From the NCBI GenBank assembly GCA_032718565.1, contig JAVGVS010000008.1, positions 5,886,327 to 5,950,326 of the forward strand: a stretch of 64,000 nucleotides of DNA, in the 5' to 3' direction. This DNA is from Distichodus sexfasciatus (taxonomy: Eukaryota; Chordata; Actinopteri; Characiformes; Distichodontidae). A program made the translations under genes and the position numbers. The notes beneath the pieces were generated by a model that worked only from the letters and a program-made list of their open reading frames with translations, was not told where the DNA came from and searched no databases. This document shows positions 24,138-37,600 of this stretch, in pieces. Position 1 is the stretch's first letter; each line of letters opens with the position of its first letter.

Positions 24138-25394
24138 TGGTAGTGTAGGACAAAATCAATGCTAAATATTTTTATTTTCTTAGTTCCTAAATCTATGAAA
24201 CAACCCATGTCTTTTGCTTTTGATATCTTTTCTTTTGCCTTTTCTTTACAAAGTATGCAGTTATTCTTTTGTGTTTTAAAATGTCTTAAAATGCTAAATG
24301 TTCTTCTTCCTAAGAAGTTTAATGACAGTGTAAGTATTTCTACTTGCGAGCCGCTTAAAAAACCGTAACATATCCTGGTTTCTATACAGGTTTCTTTCCA
24401 GGAGTGAAACCAGTGAGTCATTGCATAAGAATTTGTTAGTCTGTGCCCTGTCCAACCCCAGTTCCTATTGCACTATAGTCTGCTGGATGGCCTTAACCGT
24501 GAGCTATTTCACAAATTAGATAGGCCAGTTTGATGGATTGTGAAAGTTGCACTCTGGGTGTGTTGAAGATAATCTAGCTTTGTTAACTAGTAGCTGGTTT
24601 TATCTTGAAATGGGGATTGGTAGAGGTTCAGTGTTCGTAGCCTTATCACTGTAATCTTGGTTATTGATCTCCAGATGCAGCACATCACGGAGAGATAATA
24701 TGTTTAGCATGGAGTGTTTAGATAGTTGTGATAGAAATCAAGTGCTGTTGAAAATGAACACAGTGCTTATTTACACGGTTCTCAGTCAAGATTGAATTTG
24801 CTTCCTGGTATATTTGTGCATGTTTATCTTGTTGTGGAAGCAACGTGTGAATAAAGATACTGAAGATGTGTTTTTTTTGGTTGCTGTTGCTTAAATGTAG
24901 TGTTATTTGGCAACCCACAAACCTGTTTTTGTCATGCCAATGAGGCCCAATTGAGCAAGAGAGAGGAAGAAATGCTGGTTTGTTTGACGGTGAAAGAGGA
25001 CCGAAACTGAGATGAACAAGAGTGAGTTTGGAAAGCAACAAAGAATGTAGAGGGAGCTGAACACAAGCCCAATAGCAGGACACAGACAAACACATGTCTG
25101 CTAATCCTAAAATGCTAACCCTAACCCTCCATGCTTCTGTCTGGAATGCACCCTCCGGTGGAGGAGTATGCTTTGGTAGATGTTGGGGGGTTGGTCTGAA
25201 TATTTGCACATGGAATTTATTAAAGCAAAACCATAAGACAGTATTACAATTAGTTCATTAGTACAATTTCTCCATCCCTTCATCATGCCTGTTGGCTTAG
25301 TTTATCAAAACCTAGAGAATTCTGGTCTTTGTTTTCTGTCGTGCAATCACATCTTGGTAACTAAAATATTAGTGACCATTATTGATTAAAGATC

Positions 25395-25565
25395 CTGGAT
25401 GGAAGTCAAAGTCAAAGTAAACTTTGTCATCTCTGCTATATACTGGGAACAAAGAACAAATAAGGCACATGGAATAAACAATATATAAATAGAATATAAA
25501 ATATACATTTTAAACTAGAAATGGAATATTAAATATAACTTTAAACTAGAACTAGAAATAGAAGT
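25395..25565 (-). repeat. 3' tail of a non-LTR retrotransposon (reverse copy)
   Basis: It starts with GTCAAAGTCAAAGTAAACTT and is followed by words that are the reverse complement of the copy at 1330-1558, including GGGAACAAAGAACAAATAA and GGCACATGGAATAAACAA. The two are members of one family in opposite orientations. Only the non-coding tail remains. Confidence 0.7.
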
Positions 25566-28500
25566 AGAAGAGAGCCAGTTTGGATGAAGTATTATCTACA
25601 AAAGTGGAAATTTTACACTGAATGTGCAAGAGGTTAGAAACTGTTTCAATATGAAAAAAATCTATATCCAGTCTATTAATAAAACAGGATCCCTTAAAAA
25701 GTATGACTAACATTTAAGTTTGTGCAGAGATTTTAACAGTAGTGGAGAACCAGAGTCTGTGCAAAATGTTTCAATTATTTGTGCAGAAACAGTTAGTTAG
25801 AAAGTGACCAGTGATATATACATTCAATGTTCAATGGTTGTGTAATAAGTAGCGGAAGTCAGCAAGCCAGCCTTGTGGATACATTTTAGAGGACTGGGCC
25901 AGAATTCACAAATCCTGTACAGCACAGGAGCCACATAACATCCGCCTCCGCTGCACTTTCTCACTAATGCGGGTAGACATTTCAATTTAGGACAGGAAAA
26001 TTGGCTTTAGATAGAGCTTGCAAACAGCATGGTTAGTTGGGATGTGGAAAGATTGCTCCTGAGGGTTGAGTAATGATGGTTTAAATGTATGAGTGAATCT
26101 TACTTATAAACTGCTTTCTTTATACTTCTTTTCTTCAGGCAATGTGAGAAATAGGACACAGAGTCACTGCAGTTGTGTCACTAGGCTTTTACAGATTACA
26201 ACATCTTTGCTGAGTATTTAAATTTTGGGATCCAGCTGACTGCTCCTTTGCTTTTTCATTTAATTTGTTAAAAGGCGCTTCACATCTGTATACCCTTAAG
26301 AGAAAAAAGATGATGTAAGTCAGATGGCGTGTTGTATACAAACCTTTGGCATATTGCATTTTTTGTGAGAGGGCATTTAGAAATGTCACTGAAATTCGTC
26401 CTGTCATGTGTTTATAGAACGCAAAGCGAGTGGCATTTGGCAACAGAAAGTGTGAAATGTCGTGAACAAGAACTGACAGCTTCCCCTGCAGGATTTTTGG
26501 CCTGTTACTGCAGTATTGCACAAATATACAGTCTTCTTCTTTTAGTGTTAAAGATACATCTAATATAATAATTATATAACACAACTTTTTCACCTTGTAG
26601 ATGACATTAATTTAATCTTAAAATATCCTAGAAGTGAATTTTGTATTAGACAATTTTGTGAAAACAGGACATCAATCTAAAACTTGACACTAAAACAATG
26701 TACAGAGTAAGCATTTTCTACTCACTCTAGAAACACTGGGTGAGTTTGGCTGCAAATCTGTTCACATGATCCACAGCGTGATCAAAACATCTACCAGCAC
26801 AATTACAAAAGTAATTGTTCTACTCATGAATGATTCTTCAATATAATCATCTATTTGATATGCAGTGATAAGTCGGGGAAGCTTATCTAATCATTGCCTC
26901 CCCCGCTAAAAGCAGTTTAATATAAATTTGATTGATTTGCTCAACATTAAGCAGTAGACATTTGTTTAACTTCATAGCGTGAAGAGAAGCAGAGATCCTC
27001 CCCTACAGATGGGAGTCAGCGTTCTCGGCATAGCTGCCCTTGTTTTCTGCCCCACTTCACTGTAATAAAGAAGCGAGATGGTCTTCTCACCCCCGTTACC
27101 CTCCATTCACTGTATGGGAAGAAAGAGAGAGAGCGCACAGTGGTGAGAGACTGAATGCTGCCTCTGTTTCTGCTCTGACACACTGACACAGAGCAGTGGA
27201 GCAGCGGAGACCATGACCGAGGTTTGTCTGTGGTCTTTTAAGGGTTGAAGGTTTCACATTAAGGCAGAGTTCCTCTGGGAATTCTCTTGTCATGTCTGTG
27301 ACATGTCTAGGGGAATTCAGTGCTTCATTAATTAGGAGTATAACCATATGAATCATATATTTGGTGGTTTAGTCTAAAGCTGAAAAGTTTCCACTTATTT
27401 AAGAACGTAAAAAGGATCTATAATCTTAATATAAGAGCCTAGACTGGCTTTGACAATTCTACTTTAATTTAAAATCAAAAAAAAAAAAAAAAAAACCTAT
27501 TGAAAATTGGGTGCGTAATATCAGAGGAACCACAACTCATATCATTTATTGTTAAGCCAAATGTTTACAACTGACCTCTCACTGTAGTTGATGGATTCAA
27601 AAGTAGAAGAAGCAAAATAAGGGATTTAAATAAGTATTAGAAGTTTAGTAGTACAAAAACATACACACGCATCCTGTGTTCTGTGGTGTATATAAAATAT
27701 AAAATGGTGAATTTCTCCCTCTTCATCACACTTTGCAGCTGCCTGAAGGTCATGTTTGATTGTAGCCAAAGCCTGTTGCCCTGACTGCATAGCTCAGTAC
27801 TATATGACACAGTATTCACAATTTGCTCACGATCAGATATTCTGCCTCTTGCAGTAGTCAAGGACACACTGCTGCCATGTTGAAAAACCATTATAATAGC
27901 TTGAAACTGTTTTGATAACTCACATATTCAAGGTCCTTTTCCACACTGTACACATGGCAGTGCAAACCAGTGCAGATAAAATGGTGCACAGAGTCTACAA
28001 TTAAATGCGTTATGAATATTGAAATAAAGCCTTTGTCACTATGTTTAGTGTTATGGTCCACTGATTTCCATTGTGTACCAAACAGACCATGGTCTGCAAG
28101 GGTGCATTTTAGAGTGTGGTGCATTTTATGCACAAATATGGTACAATATAATATTTATCTTAACCACAGAGTTGCGACTTAAGAAAAGGGGCTTCATCTA
28201 AACCAAAGTAGCACATTTAAAAATTAATTTTATTGCTGAATGATTATTGAAAGCCATTGAAAACAAAATATTGGTTAACTCCCAAGTTATGATATGGTAA
28301 AGATATTCTAACTTGTGTTATCTGTGACATGAAGGCACAGACCAATATGATGTTTTGCATTATAGCTGTCTTTTTATATCTATTGCTTTATATCTATTAA
28401 TGTGGTAGTTTTCAGATTACATTAAACACCAGTAAAAATCTTTAAAGCCAGCTCTACAAATTATGACCGGGCAACTGCGAAAGAAATCAGTATATGGTTG

Positions 28501-28669
28501 TTGGTGCAAATAGACATTTGTTTGTAGATCCACCACTGATTTACTGAAATCTAAATATTAGGGTGTAATCTTTTTATAATTGCATCTGCAATAATAAGCG
28601 GCAAAGTAACAAAACATTAGCAAGAAAGTAGAACAGGTTTTTACCATTGACCCAGTCCTGTAGTAGAGT

Positions 28670-28745
28670 GAATATTGGATCAGTTGCTGATGTTCATCTG
28701 CGGATATCTGATCTGGTACCAGATAGTGGGTATCGGATCGGTGCC
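28670..28745. repeat. Fragment related to the hAT-like element at 63128-63778
   Basis: It has words such as ATTGGATCAGTTGCTGAT, GATATCTGATC and GTATCGGATCGGTGCC. These resemble the GATATCTGATCC and TTGGATCGGTGCATC end of the inverted-repeat element at the right of the window. It is a short diverged fragment. Confidence 0.4.
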
Positions 28746-31627
28746 TAGTCGTAGCTCATAACCACTAGTGAAGTAAAGCAGAAATAAACCTCACACTTAT
28801 ACAGGACTGATTTAATCCCAATGGATGTTAGAATATCATCTATGAGGTGGCAGCACCCTGTCTGTGCAGTACAGCAATTTGATGGTGCTGGTTTTAAATG
28901 TGGCACAAACTTAACATTGTGGTGGTAGTCTTGTTATATTCTGTATTTGGCCCAGACTTGTATTGAGGCATGTTTGCAGGTTAGGAATTGGATCCTATGA
29001 TATTTATTTCCTCAAATACTTGCACAGTTTGTTTCCTCCAGTCCGTAGAAGGAAGTAAATGGTGTGTTATCTTACAGGTAAATGTATGTGTTCATATTAA
29101 TGATTTCAGAGCTGGAAATTCACGTAAGCGTAATTTTCCAGATAGAAGTGTCTCCTTCCGCTAGCTTCATGTCATCTTCTTGAATGTTTCTCCTGAGCGT
29201 ATTCTGTGTGTTATTGTAGACCGCATTCATTCTGTAATGTTTCTTCTCTTGGATGGTCACATGAGAACCTTTCACAAGCTCTTACTGCTCTGGCTTCCAG
29301 CCACACTTCTGATTTATCAAGCATTTTATCGGAGTGGACTCTGTCTCTTGCAAACTCCTGCCACCGACCTCCCCTCTCTCGCTTTTTCCTTTGCTCCCTC
29401 GCTGTTTCTCCCTCCCTCTCTCTCACATGCTCTCACTCCCTCAATAGTTCAGATCCATCCAATTGTTGTAAAAAGATTGGTGAATTTGAGGTATGTATGT
29501 GTGTGGATAAAGGAGAGGCGTGTAGAATAAACTGGCGATTGTTCTTTTTATTAGACTGCACTTTTTTCTCTCCATTTGGATTCCCTATACATTTTTCTGT
29601 TCTGCAAATGGAGATAATGCGCGAAAAAAATAATCATACGTCATAGCGTCAGAGTTCCGTTTTGAAACATGGCATCACGTAGACACGGTGAAAACTGATC
29701 TTTGCCTTCATAAAATGGTCACACTGTTTTTTATATCAAATCTGAGAAAACACAAAACAAACACTTGGGGGTTCTGATAATATCTACTCCACCATGCTCT
29801 ATGGACAAAGGCATTACATGCTGAAGGAATATAATATTAGTCACTGCCACACCCTTACAATGCTGACCTGACATTCTTTTAAGTCTTACTGCATGATAAG
29901 ATTAAATAATGGAGTTTTTTTGTCAACCATTTGAGTTTCCCAACACACATTAAGACTCCCCAGCACGTATTAAGAGTAATATGTTTTAAACCTAGTTAAA
30001 TGAACAGGTACAAAAACCTGTTTGGCTGTTTACTTTATGACACCAGACTTCCTCTTTCTGCCTTGGCTTGATGAATTGCAACTGATACAAGAGAAGTCAT
30101 TTGTTACCTTTCAAATAATTTGAAAAATAGATATACAGTGCTTTTTATTCAACTGTATTATTGAATTCACCCTGTTGAAAAGTAATGTATGTAAAGGTTG
30201 ACCTGCTTCTACACACCCAGCTCACTTTGTTTAAACACAGTTCTGAGAAGCCGTTTTCCTCTTCAGCCGATACACACACACCTTTTGCATAAGAGGGCAA
30301 AGGTAGTGAGGGCTGTTTCATATTTAAACTCCCCAGCTAGGGGTAATTATGGGCACTTCATGTGTTTCTATTTAACTACTCCTACTGCTTATTTAAAACC
30401 TTTATAGCTACAAAGTACAGGTTAGATTTTAGCCACATTCAGGTACGTTTATTTTGTTTGTGTAATAGGTGTAAAACTTGTGCAGGTGATGATGGTCCCT
30501 TCTGCCACAGCTGATGTTGACTTTCCTTTACGTAACCTTCACATCTTTTTTCTAGTGTTTACTTTCACCTGATCCTGAAATACTTGCTCTCATATTCAAA
30601 CTGTGCTGGAATGGCTAAAATGACTGCTTTCTATTGTATTGTTTAATTGAATATCCTAATTAGTACACTACAGATCCTGAACGGAACCATATTAATTATG
30701 ACAGAATAAATGGTGAAGTTCGTTAAAGAATAAAACAACACCTTGTACATCAGATTTTAAAAGGGATTATAAAACGTGTAGTCTGTCCACATCAGCTGAT
30801 TTATTAAAATTTGAAATGCTCACTTCACTGTTTATCACTGTGTATTTTTTTGGCAGTGTGTTACAATCGCTGATCCCGTGCGATTCTGGTGACCCCAGTG
30901 ATGAGGGCTAATTACAGGCCCACATGCGCACACACACACATTCTTATTCAGCTTCTATTCACAACATTCCTCCAGTCTGATTAAATTTATTTGATGTGCT
31001 GTACAAATCTCCACCTCTCTGTAGTCGTGAAATGAAGATGTATTATCATCCCGGCCATTACCTATTAATTAAAAGTGAATTTTTTTCTTCTTCTTGTGTA
31101 GCTATGTAATTTTCACACTGTTCTTAACAGAATTTATGTCTCCCATCATTGTGGTTTGAGTCAGCTTTGTGGAGTAAAAACTACACTGTCAGCTCTTATA
31201 TTCTACATTACAGGAAAGTTTACTTGCAAATGTCACACACTAATAAAAAAAGGTGTCCATGCTTGTGTTTTATGGTACTGCTTGATGGGGTCATCTAAGG
31301 AGGCAGCACGTTTATTCAGAGGAAACAGTGTGTAAGGAAAGATTCAAGCACTAGGTGTTGGCTAATGTCCCATCTTTAGTTTAAACAAAGGTTCAAACTT
31401 AAGTGTTAATGGTTTAAACTTTGTCAGTGCTTAGCATTTTTACGTTCTAAGTCCTGGCCAATGTTTGGAAAAGAGATTTAATGCTTTTCCAACCAGGTTT
31501 GTTTCATTTTCAACATGTTGGGTCTAAAAGTAGGCCACCTTTGCAGGTATTCTGAACCACCGACTAATATTAGTCTTCCCCTCTCCTCTCATCTCTCCTT
31601 CTCTGTCCTCCATTGCTGTGTGTTAGA

Positions 31628-34600
31628 ATGTCTGCTCCTGCATCGGGCAGAAAGACCCCAGTGGACTACGGGGTCCAGATCCGCTTCATAAAGGACCTAC
31701 ACGACACGGGAGGTGGTGCGGGAGGCCAGTCCCGTCGAGACAGAGCCAAGTCGCCCTCCCGCTATGGCGTGGCCGTGAGGGTGCAGGGCATCGCTGGGCA
31801 GCCCTACGTCGTGCTGAAGGAGGGAGAGAAGGGAGACTCGTATGGGGTGCAGCTCCGATCCCAACCACCATCCTACAACAGCTTACCCAGGTAACATAAG
31901 CAGTATCTGAATCATTCTGTCTGGAATCAGCAGGAGTTGGTGCCGGAGGGGCAGAATCCAACTTAATTTGATGATGTAAATGAATCACCTCTCTTATTAA
32001 AGCTTTTGGTGGAAACTGTCTGTGATTTGATATGCAAACATGTCTGTTAGACAATTAAAAAAAAACCTCTTCCTTATGTAACTTCCTACAATGAACAAAA
32101 TAGAGCAAAGTACAAGATAAAAGCTATGGTTTTATGTTATATGATTGAGGTTGTGCTTTTGAATGTCATTCATCTACTGACAAAGTAAATGACACTTTGG
32201 CCAGTCATTAAAACATTAAAACTACTGAGAGGTGAAGGGAATACCAGCAATAATTTCATTGCACAGGTGTGTAGCAGCAACTTTTTTGAAGTTGAAGAAT
32301 CTGAGGAACATTCATAAGGGCTAAATTCCCATGGTTAAGTCACAAATAGGTCAGACCAATGCAAAGCAGTCCAAGGAAGGACAAATGGTTGCAACCAGCT
32401 GGATGTACTATGGGAAGAAGGCGAGCCACCAGAAGGGGTGTGATGCTGGCAAATCTTTATTCTGAGTATTGATTCATGTGAATGTTACTTTGACACATAT
32501 ACTAACCAAATATCTAAACACTAAACATTATACACCTCTTCATGGCATCTGTATTCTGTCTGTGATGGCTGCAGCCTTTCCCAGGAGGGTAGTGGGAACC
32601 ACTAAAATTCCAAACGTCTAGGAATAATTGGTTGAAGCTGGTCAGAGAGTTGAAAAACCTGACGTGAAATCCACATGAATATACTATTATATAATATTAT
32701 AATATAATATAATATAAAACTAATATAATATGTACTATTTATGCAGTATATACAATTATATACTGTTTTGTTTTTAGCCAGTTTAAACATACAGAAAGTT
32801 AAAAATACAGAAAAACTTGCTTGCATGATGCAACATAAAAATATATATATAAAGGCTATAAAATATAAAGTTTTAAATGATGCAGTATAATGCAGCATGG
32901 ATGTCGTAGTGGGGTGAATAGTGGGACTGACTTAACAAGGCCCCAAGTGGGGGCAGGGCCTTTGAAAACTCTGGAATTTTATTTTATTATGTGGGGGATC
33001 ATGAAAACTGCTTGTGTATAGGGCTCAGACTTTGGTTCTTCGCCCCTGTCATGCAACATAAAGGTATCACACCTTGTGCAAATTGTTTTTGGTCCTTTAT
33101 TCATGTGCCCATATAAATGTCCTTACCACAATTACCAAACTGGGTTTGAATCAGTTTCTCCCTAATTTTCACTTAGAATTGACACATTGTCTGTCTTTGT
33201 GTGACCCATCAGGAGAAAAGAGGATGCAGGAGACCAGGGACAGTACGTCTCTGCAGAGGGCAGCCCCCTGCGTCGTGCTCAGTCCCACGGCTCTCTGCTG
33301 GACAGAGAAGAGAGCAGTAGTGACTTCAGCCGCAACCTTGGACGTCCTCCCGGGGACGGGCGCTCAGGCAGCTACGGCAACTTGGATGCTGGCATTGGAG
33401 TGAGGGATGCGGTGGGTGCGGGCAAGGGAACAGAGAGAAACCGGTGGGAAGGCTTGAACCAGGCTCCTTTTAGAAGTGTACATGAGGGAGAGCCCGAGAG
33501 AGGAAGAAATAATCACTACGCCTCATCAGAGTCTTCCTCTGATGCGGTCATTACTCCATATGACAAACGCAGCACCACCCGACTGGCACCAAGTCCAAAC
33601 TTCCAAACTTCAAGCACTAAGTTTGATGGAGGCGGTAGTTCAGCTGGACAAAGCGGCAGCATGGGCAGCTCATCCAGGGGGAGTTCTCCGGGTCTAGGGT
33701 TAGGAAACAGACCCAACACTGCTTCTTCCACCCTCTCCTCTACGCCATCTGTGGCCCTAAATGCCTCCTACTCTCCTCGCTCCGCCTCACCTGCTTCAGC
33801 CTACAGCAGTCTGGGCCGACCCTCTGAATCTGTGGCCAAAGTCACAGCCGTGCCTCCCTCTGGCCCAGCCAATGATTGGTCTACAGTGGATGCACATGTA
33901 AGTGACAGTGACGGGAGGTTGAATTTGTTTTGAATGGGCGGGTCTAACTCCACTAGGAAACTTTAGAAATTACAGTTTGTCATGTTACCATCTGACTCTA
34001 GCAGAAATTGGTGATAGTTTGCATTATTTTGATAGAAACATGCATTATCTTGCATTAACTTACAAGCTGGGGCAGTTGGTAGAATAATGTTTAGAGAGTT
34101 TGCCCCGTGACCAGAAAGCCGCCGGTTTGAATAAACTGAGCTACTTATGAGCAAGTTACCGTCCCCAAGCACTGCTCCCTTGGTGCTGCCCATGAGCTGC
34201 CCGCTGCTCCTTCACGGGTGCCTGAGGTCAAATGCAGAGGTCAAATTTCGTTGTGGTGCACTGTGAGCTGTGCTGTGGTGTATTCACCATGACAAATAAT
34301 CACTCATTTTAGAAAGTCTGTAAGATGTTGCCATATGCTACGCTGTCCAGCTCAGCCGTAGTGGGTCCTGTATATATAGTATATATAGATTTCTGACGCT
34401 AGTTTTATGCCAAAACATACACTATCATGTCACAACCTCAAGTCATATAAAGGCATCTCTGTTTCTAATGGACTCCTTATGATAAATGCTGATAATTTTT
34501 TAATGTCACAGTTTTAATGTCACAGTTTCTAAGCACATTTTTATTCACTCCTTAAGCTATAATGTTTACATTTCTTTACATCTGTCTTAAAACAGGCTTT

Positions 34601-37600
34601 TACTGAATATGAGTGAGACACAACTGCAACAGTCTAGAGAAATCTGTCAGGCTGGTTCTGTACTCTGTGTAAATGTGATTTGGCTTGGCTTACTTAAGTG
34701 GTGTCCGCTCACACAGTCTGCACTAGAATTACATTAGAGTGATAGTGTAGATTACTTCAGCAATTATTTAGTTGACTTAAATGTGGGTGTATGCTGTGGT
34801 GTAAACTTTTGTCCTTTCTGCCATACTGTTTAATATACAAATCATGTTTAATGAACATTCTAAGAAATGTATTCCTCCGTTATATTGAAAACATGAAACC
34901 TTGATCTTAAAACCAGTAAAATAAATCTTACCAAGGTGGTGGAATTTATCCAGTAGTAATTTATTTTTGTTAAGGTCAGGGCTAGGTTTTTTAACTGCTG
35001 AGGATCTATGTTAATGGGAGTCCCACACAGACATGGTTTGTGTGTGTGTGTACACTTGTGCATAGTTTTGAGTCTTTTGTTACATTTGTAGTCTCTGATT
35101 TCTTTCTCCAGGTTACTCCAGATCTTTTGATGGACCAAGGTCAGAGTTCAGGTTCAGAGATCACAACCGAGGAAGATCAGATGCAACACATCATCTATGA
35201 GGTTCTTCGTAAAGGGTGAATCTGACTGGCACCTTTATGAGATCAGGCATCATTTGAATGATAAGATTCAAGTGTATACCCCCATGCTCTGCAAAACATC
35301 TTTATTAAAAGTTACAGTAGCCATAATATCCTCATGCAGTATTTACTTCATGACTATCATATAGCCGAACTTGTCTAATAATCTCCCTCTCTCTGTTGTG
35401 TTATCATTAGGAGCAGTGAAACCGACGCCACTATCAAACGCAGGGTTCGTGTCATCTGTGATAAGATCCATGGGATGCAGGTATACAACATACTGGCTTC
35501 ACTTTATACTTAGTAATTCTAACCAGGGACATTCATTAGGTGCATTTGGCAGCGTAACAGTTGGCCCTGAGATTGGAGAGTCGTAGGTTCAAGTCTAACA
35601 AATAATCATTCTTTTAAGTGATCTATACAGTCAAATAATACAAATCAACTTTGCCATTTAAACCTCTTCAATGGCCTTGAATGCAGCTTTTGTATTGATA
35701 TGACTCTGAATTCCCAAGCCAGGACTAAAATACAATTGACCTAAAGTGTATTTTTCACACAAATGAAGTTGTAATTGGGTAGTGTGTGTATATATATATG
35801 TATTTTACACATACATGTACATATCATAAATACCCCACACAATTGTAGTGTATTTGTCAGAATATTTATTTTGTTGTTCTGTGATGCTTTAAACTCATTT
35901 ATGTAGGGTATTGTATCTGATTTACATATTTGTTTATAATCAACAATTAAATGCCCAGGCTAAGATTGTCCCCTAGCACCCCCTGGTGGAGTCCTCTTTA
36001 AAACGTTTAATTTATTTAAAACTACCTCTACATTGTCATTGCGCTGATTAGAGGAAATATTTAACATTTATTGGAAACTTTGCTATTAATTTAAAGACTG
36101 TGTGGTTAAGGAAATATTTGTCAAAATTGATTATTCGCAAGCCAAATAAAAGGCTGAATTATTACTGTATTAGGTGTAATTCTTTTGAGTTTCTCACTGT
36201 CTGAGTCGGCACAGAGCCCCTGTAACCAGCAGGTAGCACAGAAATGGGCATTACGCTAATGGCTGTGTGAGAGTTGGCACTTTCCCCTCTGCTATAATGA
36301 ATTGGCAGGAGATCCAACAGCACTTATAACAGCTGAGTCCAATTTGGAGTAAGTGCAGCTTGGAATGTGTCCTAACCAACACACACTCGCACAGAACGAT
36401 ATGCCACTTAGTTTTTTCTTAGTAAATAGACACATACTGATGTATAGTTTTCAAGTCCCCCACACACTTTCTCCTATTAATTAGGGTACACAGAACCTAC
36501 ACTGACAGGCTAATGGTTGATTTTGGTCATTAAACTGTGCAGTGAAATAAAGAGGTGATTGGGGTAAAGTATAAGGCCGTACTCTCTGTCAAGTTAAAGC
36601 TATAGCTTAGTTAGCACTGCGTAATTACGCCGTGATGGAGAGAGGGACCACACGCCTGACGGATGAATATGAGTTCAACGGCCAGCACCCATCTGTATCT
36701 GTAACTACCAGCGAGAATGCGTTTACTGCATGCCACTTTGTAAGAAGTGTGGAAATTCTACAACCTGCATGACCACAATTTTGCATTAACAAGCTTAAGT
36801 TTGACTCTTATGTTGAACTTGTTGTAAATGATGTACAAACTCATGTTCTTCAGCTAAGAAGTCAAAATTGAAGTTGTAACCCCTGAGTGTACTTTGCTTC
36901 TCACAGTAAACCTCATGCATAATATCTGTTGTGTAATAGTGTTGTATTAGCTAATTTGGTTTATGCACATTTTTGTCTAACATTTTTTAATTAGATATGG
37001 TTAAAGTATAAATATTAAAATATTGTATACACAATTTAAAATTTACTATTGAAGTTTACTAACTCTAAAAAGTGAATGATCAATTAAGAAATAGTTTTTA
37101 TTGCATATTGTTTTTGTCTGTGTTATGCAGAGGCCATTTAAGAAGTTAAACATTTAATATTTATTTAAAATATTTTCTGTGCTCTTGGGAAAAATGTAAA
37201 TAATACGGTTCAATTTCTTCTTTCTGTTATTATAAATGACATAATTTCTCTACTAGTGGTTATGAAAACACAGCATTAATTGTACCTCACATTCAACATG
37301 TTTTGTATATGAGTGATTATCCAGATTGCCATCTGTAAGTAGGACGCAGTCGCACAAGCCTATTATTTCTAAAGACTTTGACAATAGTGCACTGGGATTA
37401 CACACTGTGTGGGATAATTAGAATGTAATCTACCTAAATCTGGTAATTTGATGTTGCATGCTGGTTCAGACCTTGTCTGCCTCTTTCGGTGGGCCCATAT
37501 TATCTGCCCACTTCATCATAGTAGTAGTTATTATCGACCCTTACTAAAAAGATTGGATTAGTGTTGGCAGATTGTTGAGATAATGGTATGTTGTAAAGGC

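Larger units (their letters stand above)
23438..31626 (+). other. cgn: cgn intron 1
   Basis: About 8.2 kb with a GTAAGT donor and an AG acceptor after the pyrimidine stretch near 31580-31615. No coding exon was recognised. It holds a hairpin element at 23958-24052, an ATT array near 24100-24137, a reversed LINE tail at 25395-25565, a poly-A run at 27478-27494 and hAT-like words near 28670-28745. Long first introns of this kind often carry enhancers, but none is obvious by eye. Confidence 0.6.

Noticed and set aside
25112..25135. CTAACCCTAACCCT word as an interstitial telomere
   Set aside because: Only about two units are present, within chance expectation for this length of sequence.
24718..25209. 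163-codon open frame on the minus strand
   Set aside because: It lies in cgn intron 1, has no recognisable domain, ordinary AT-rich composition and no convincing promoter or splice context.
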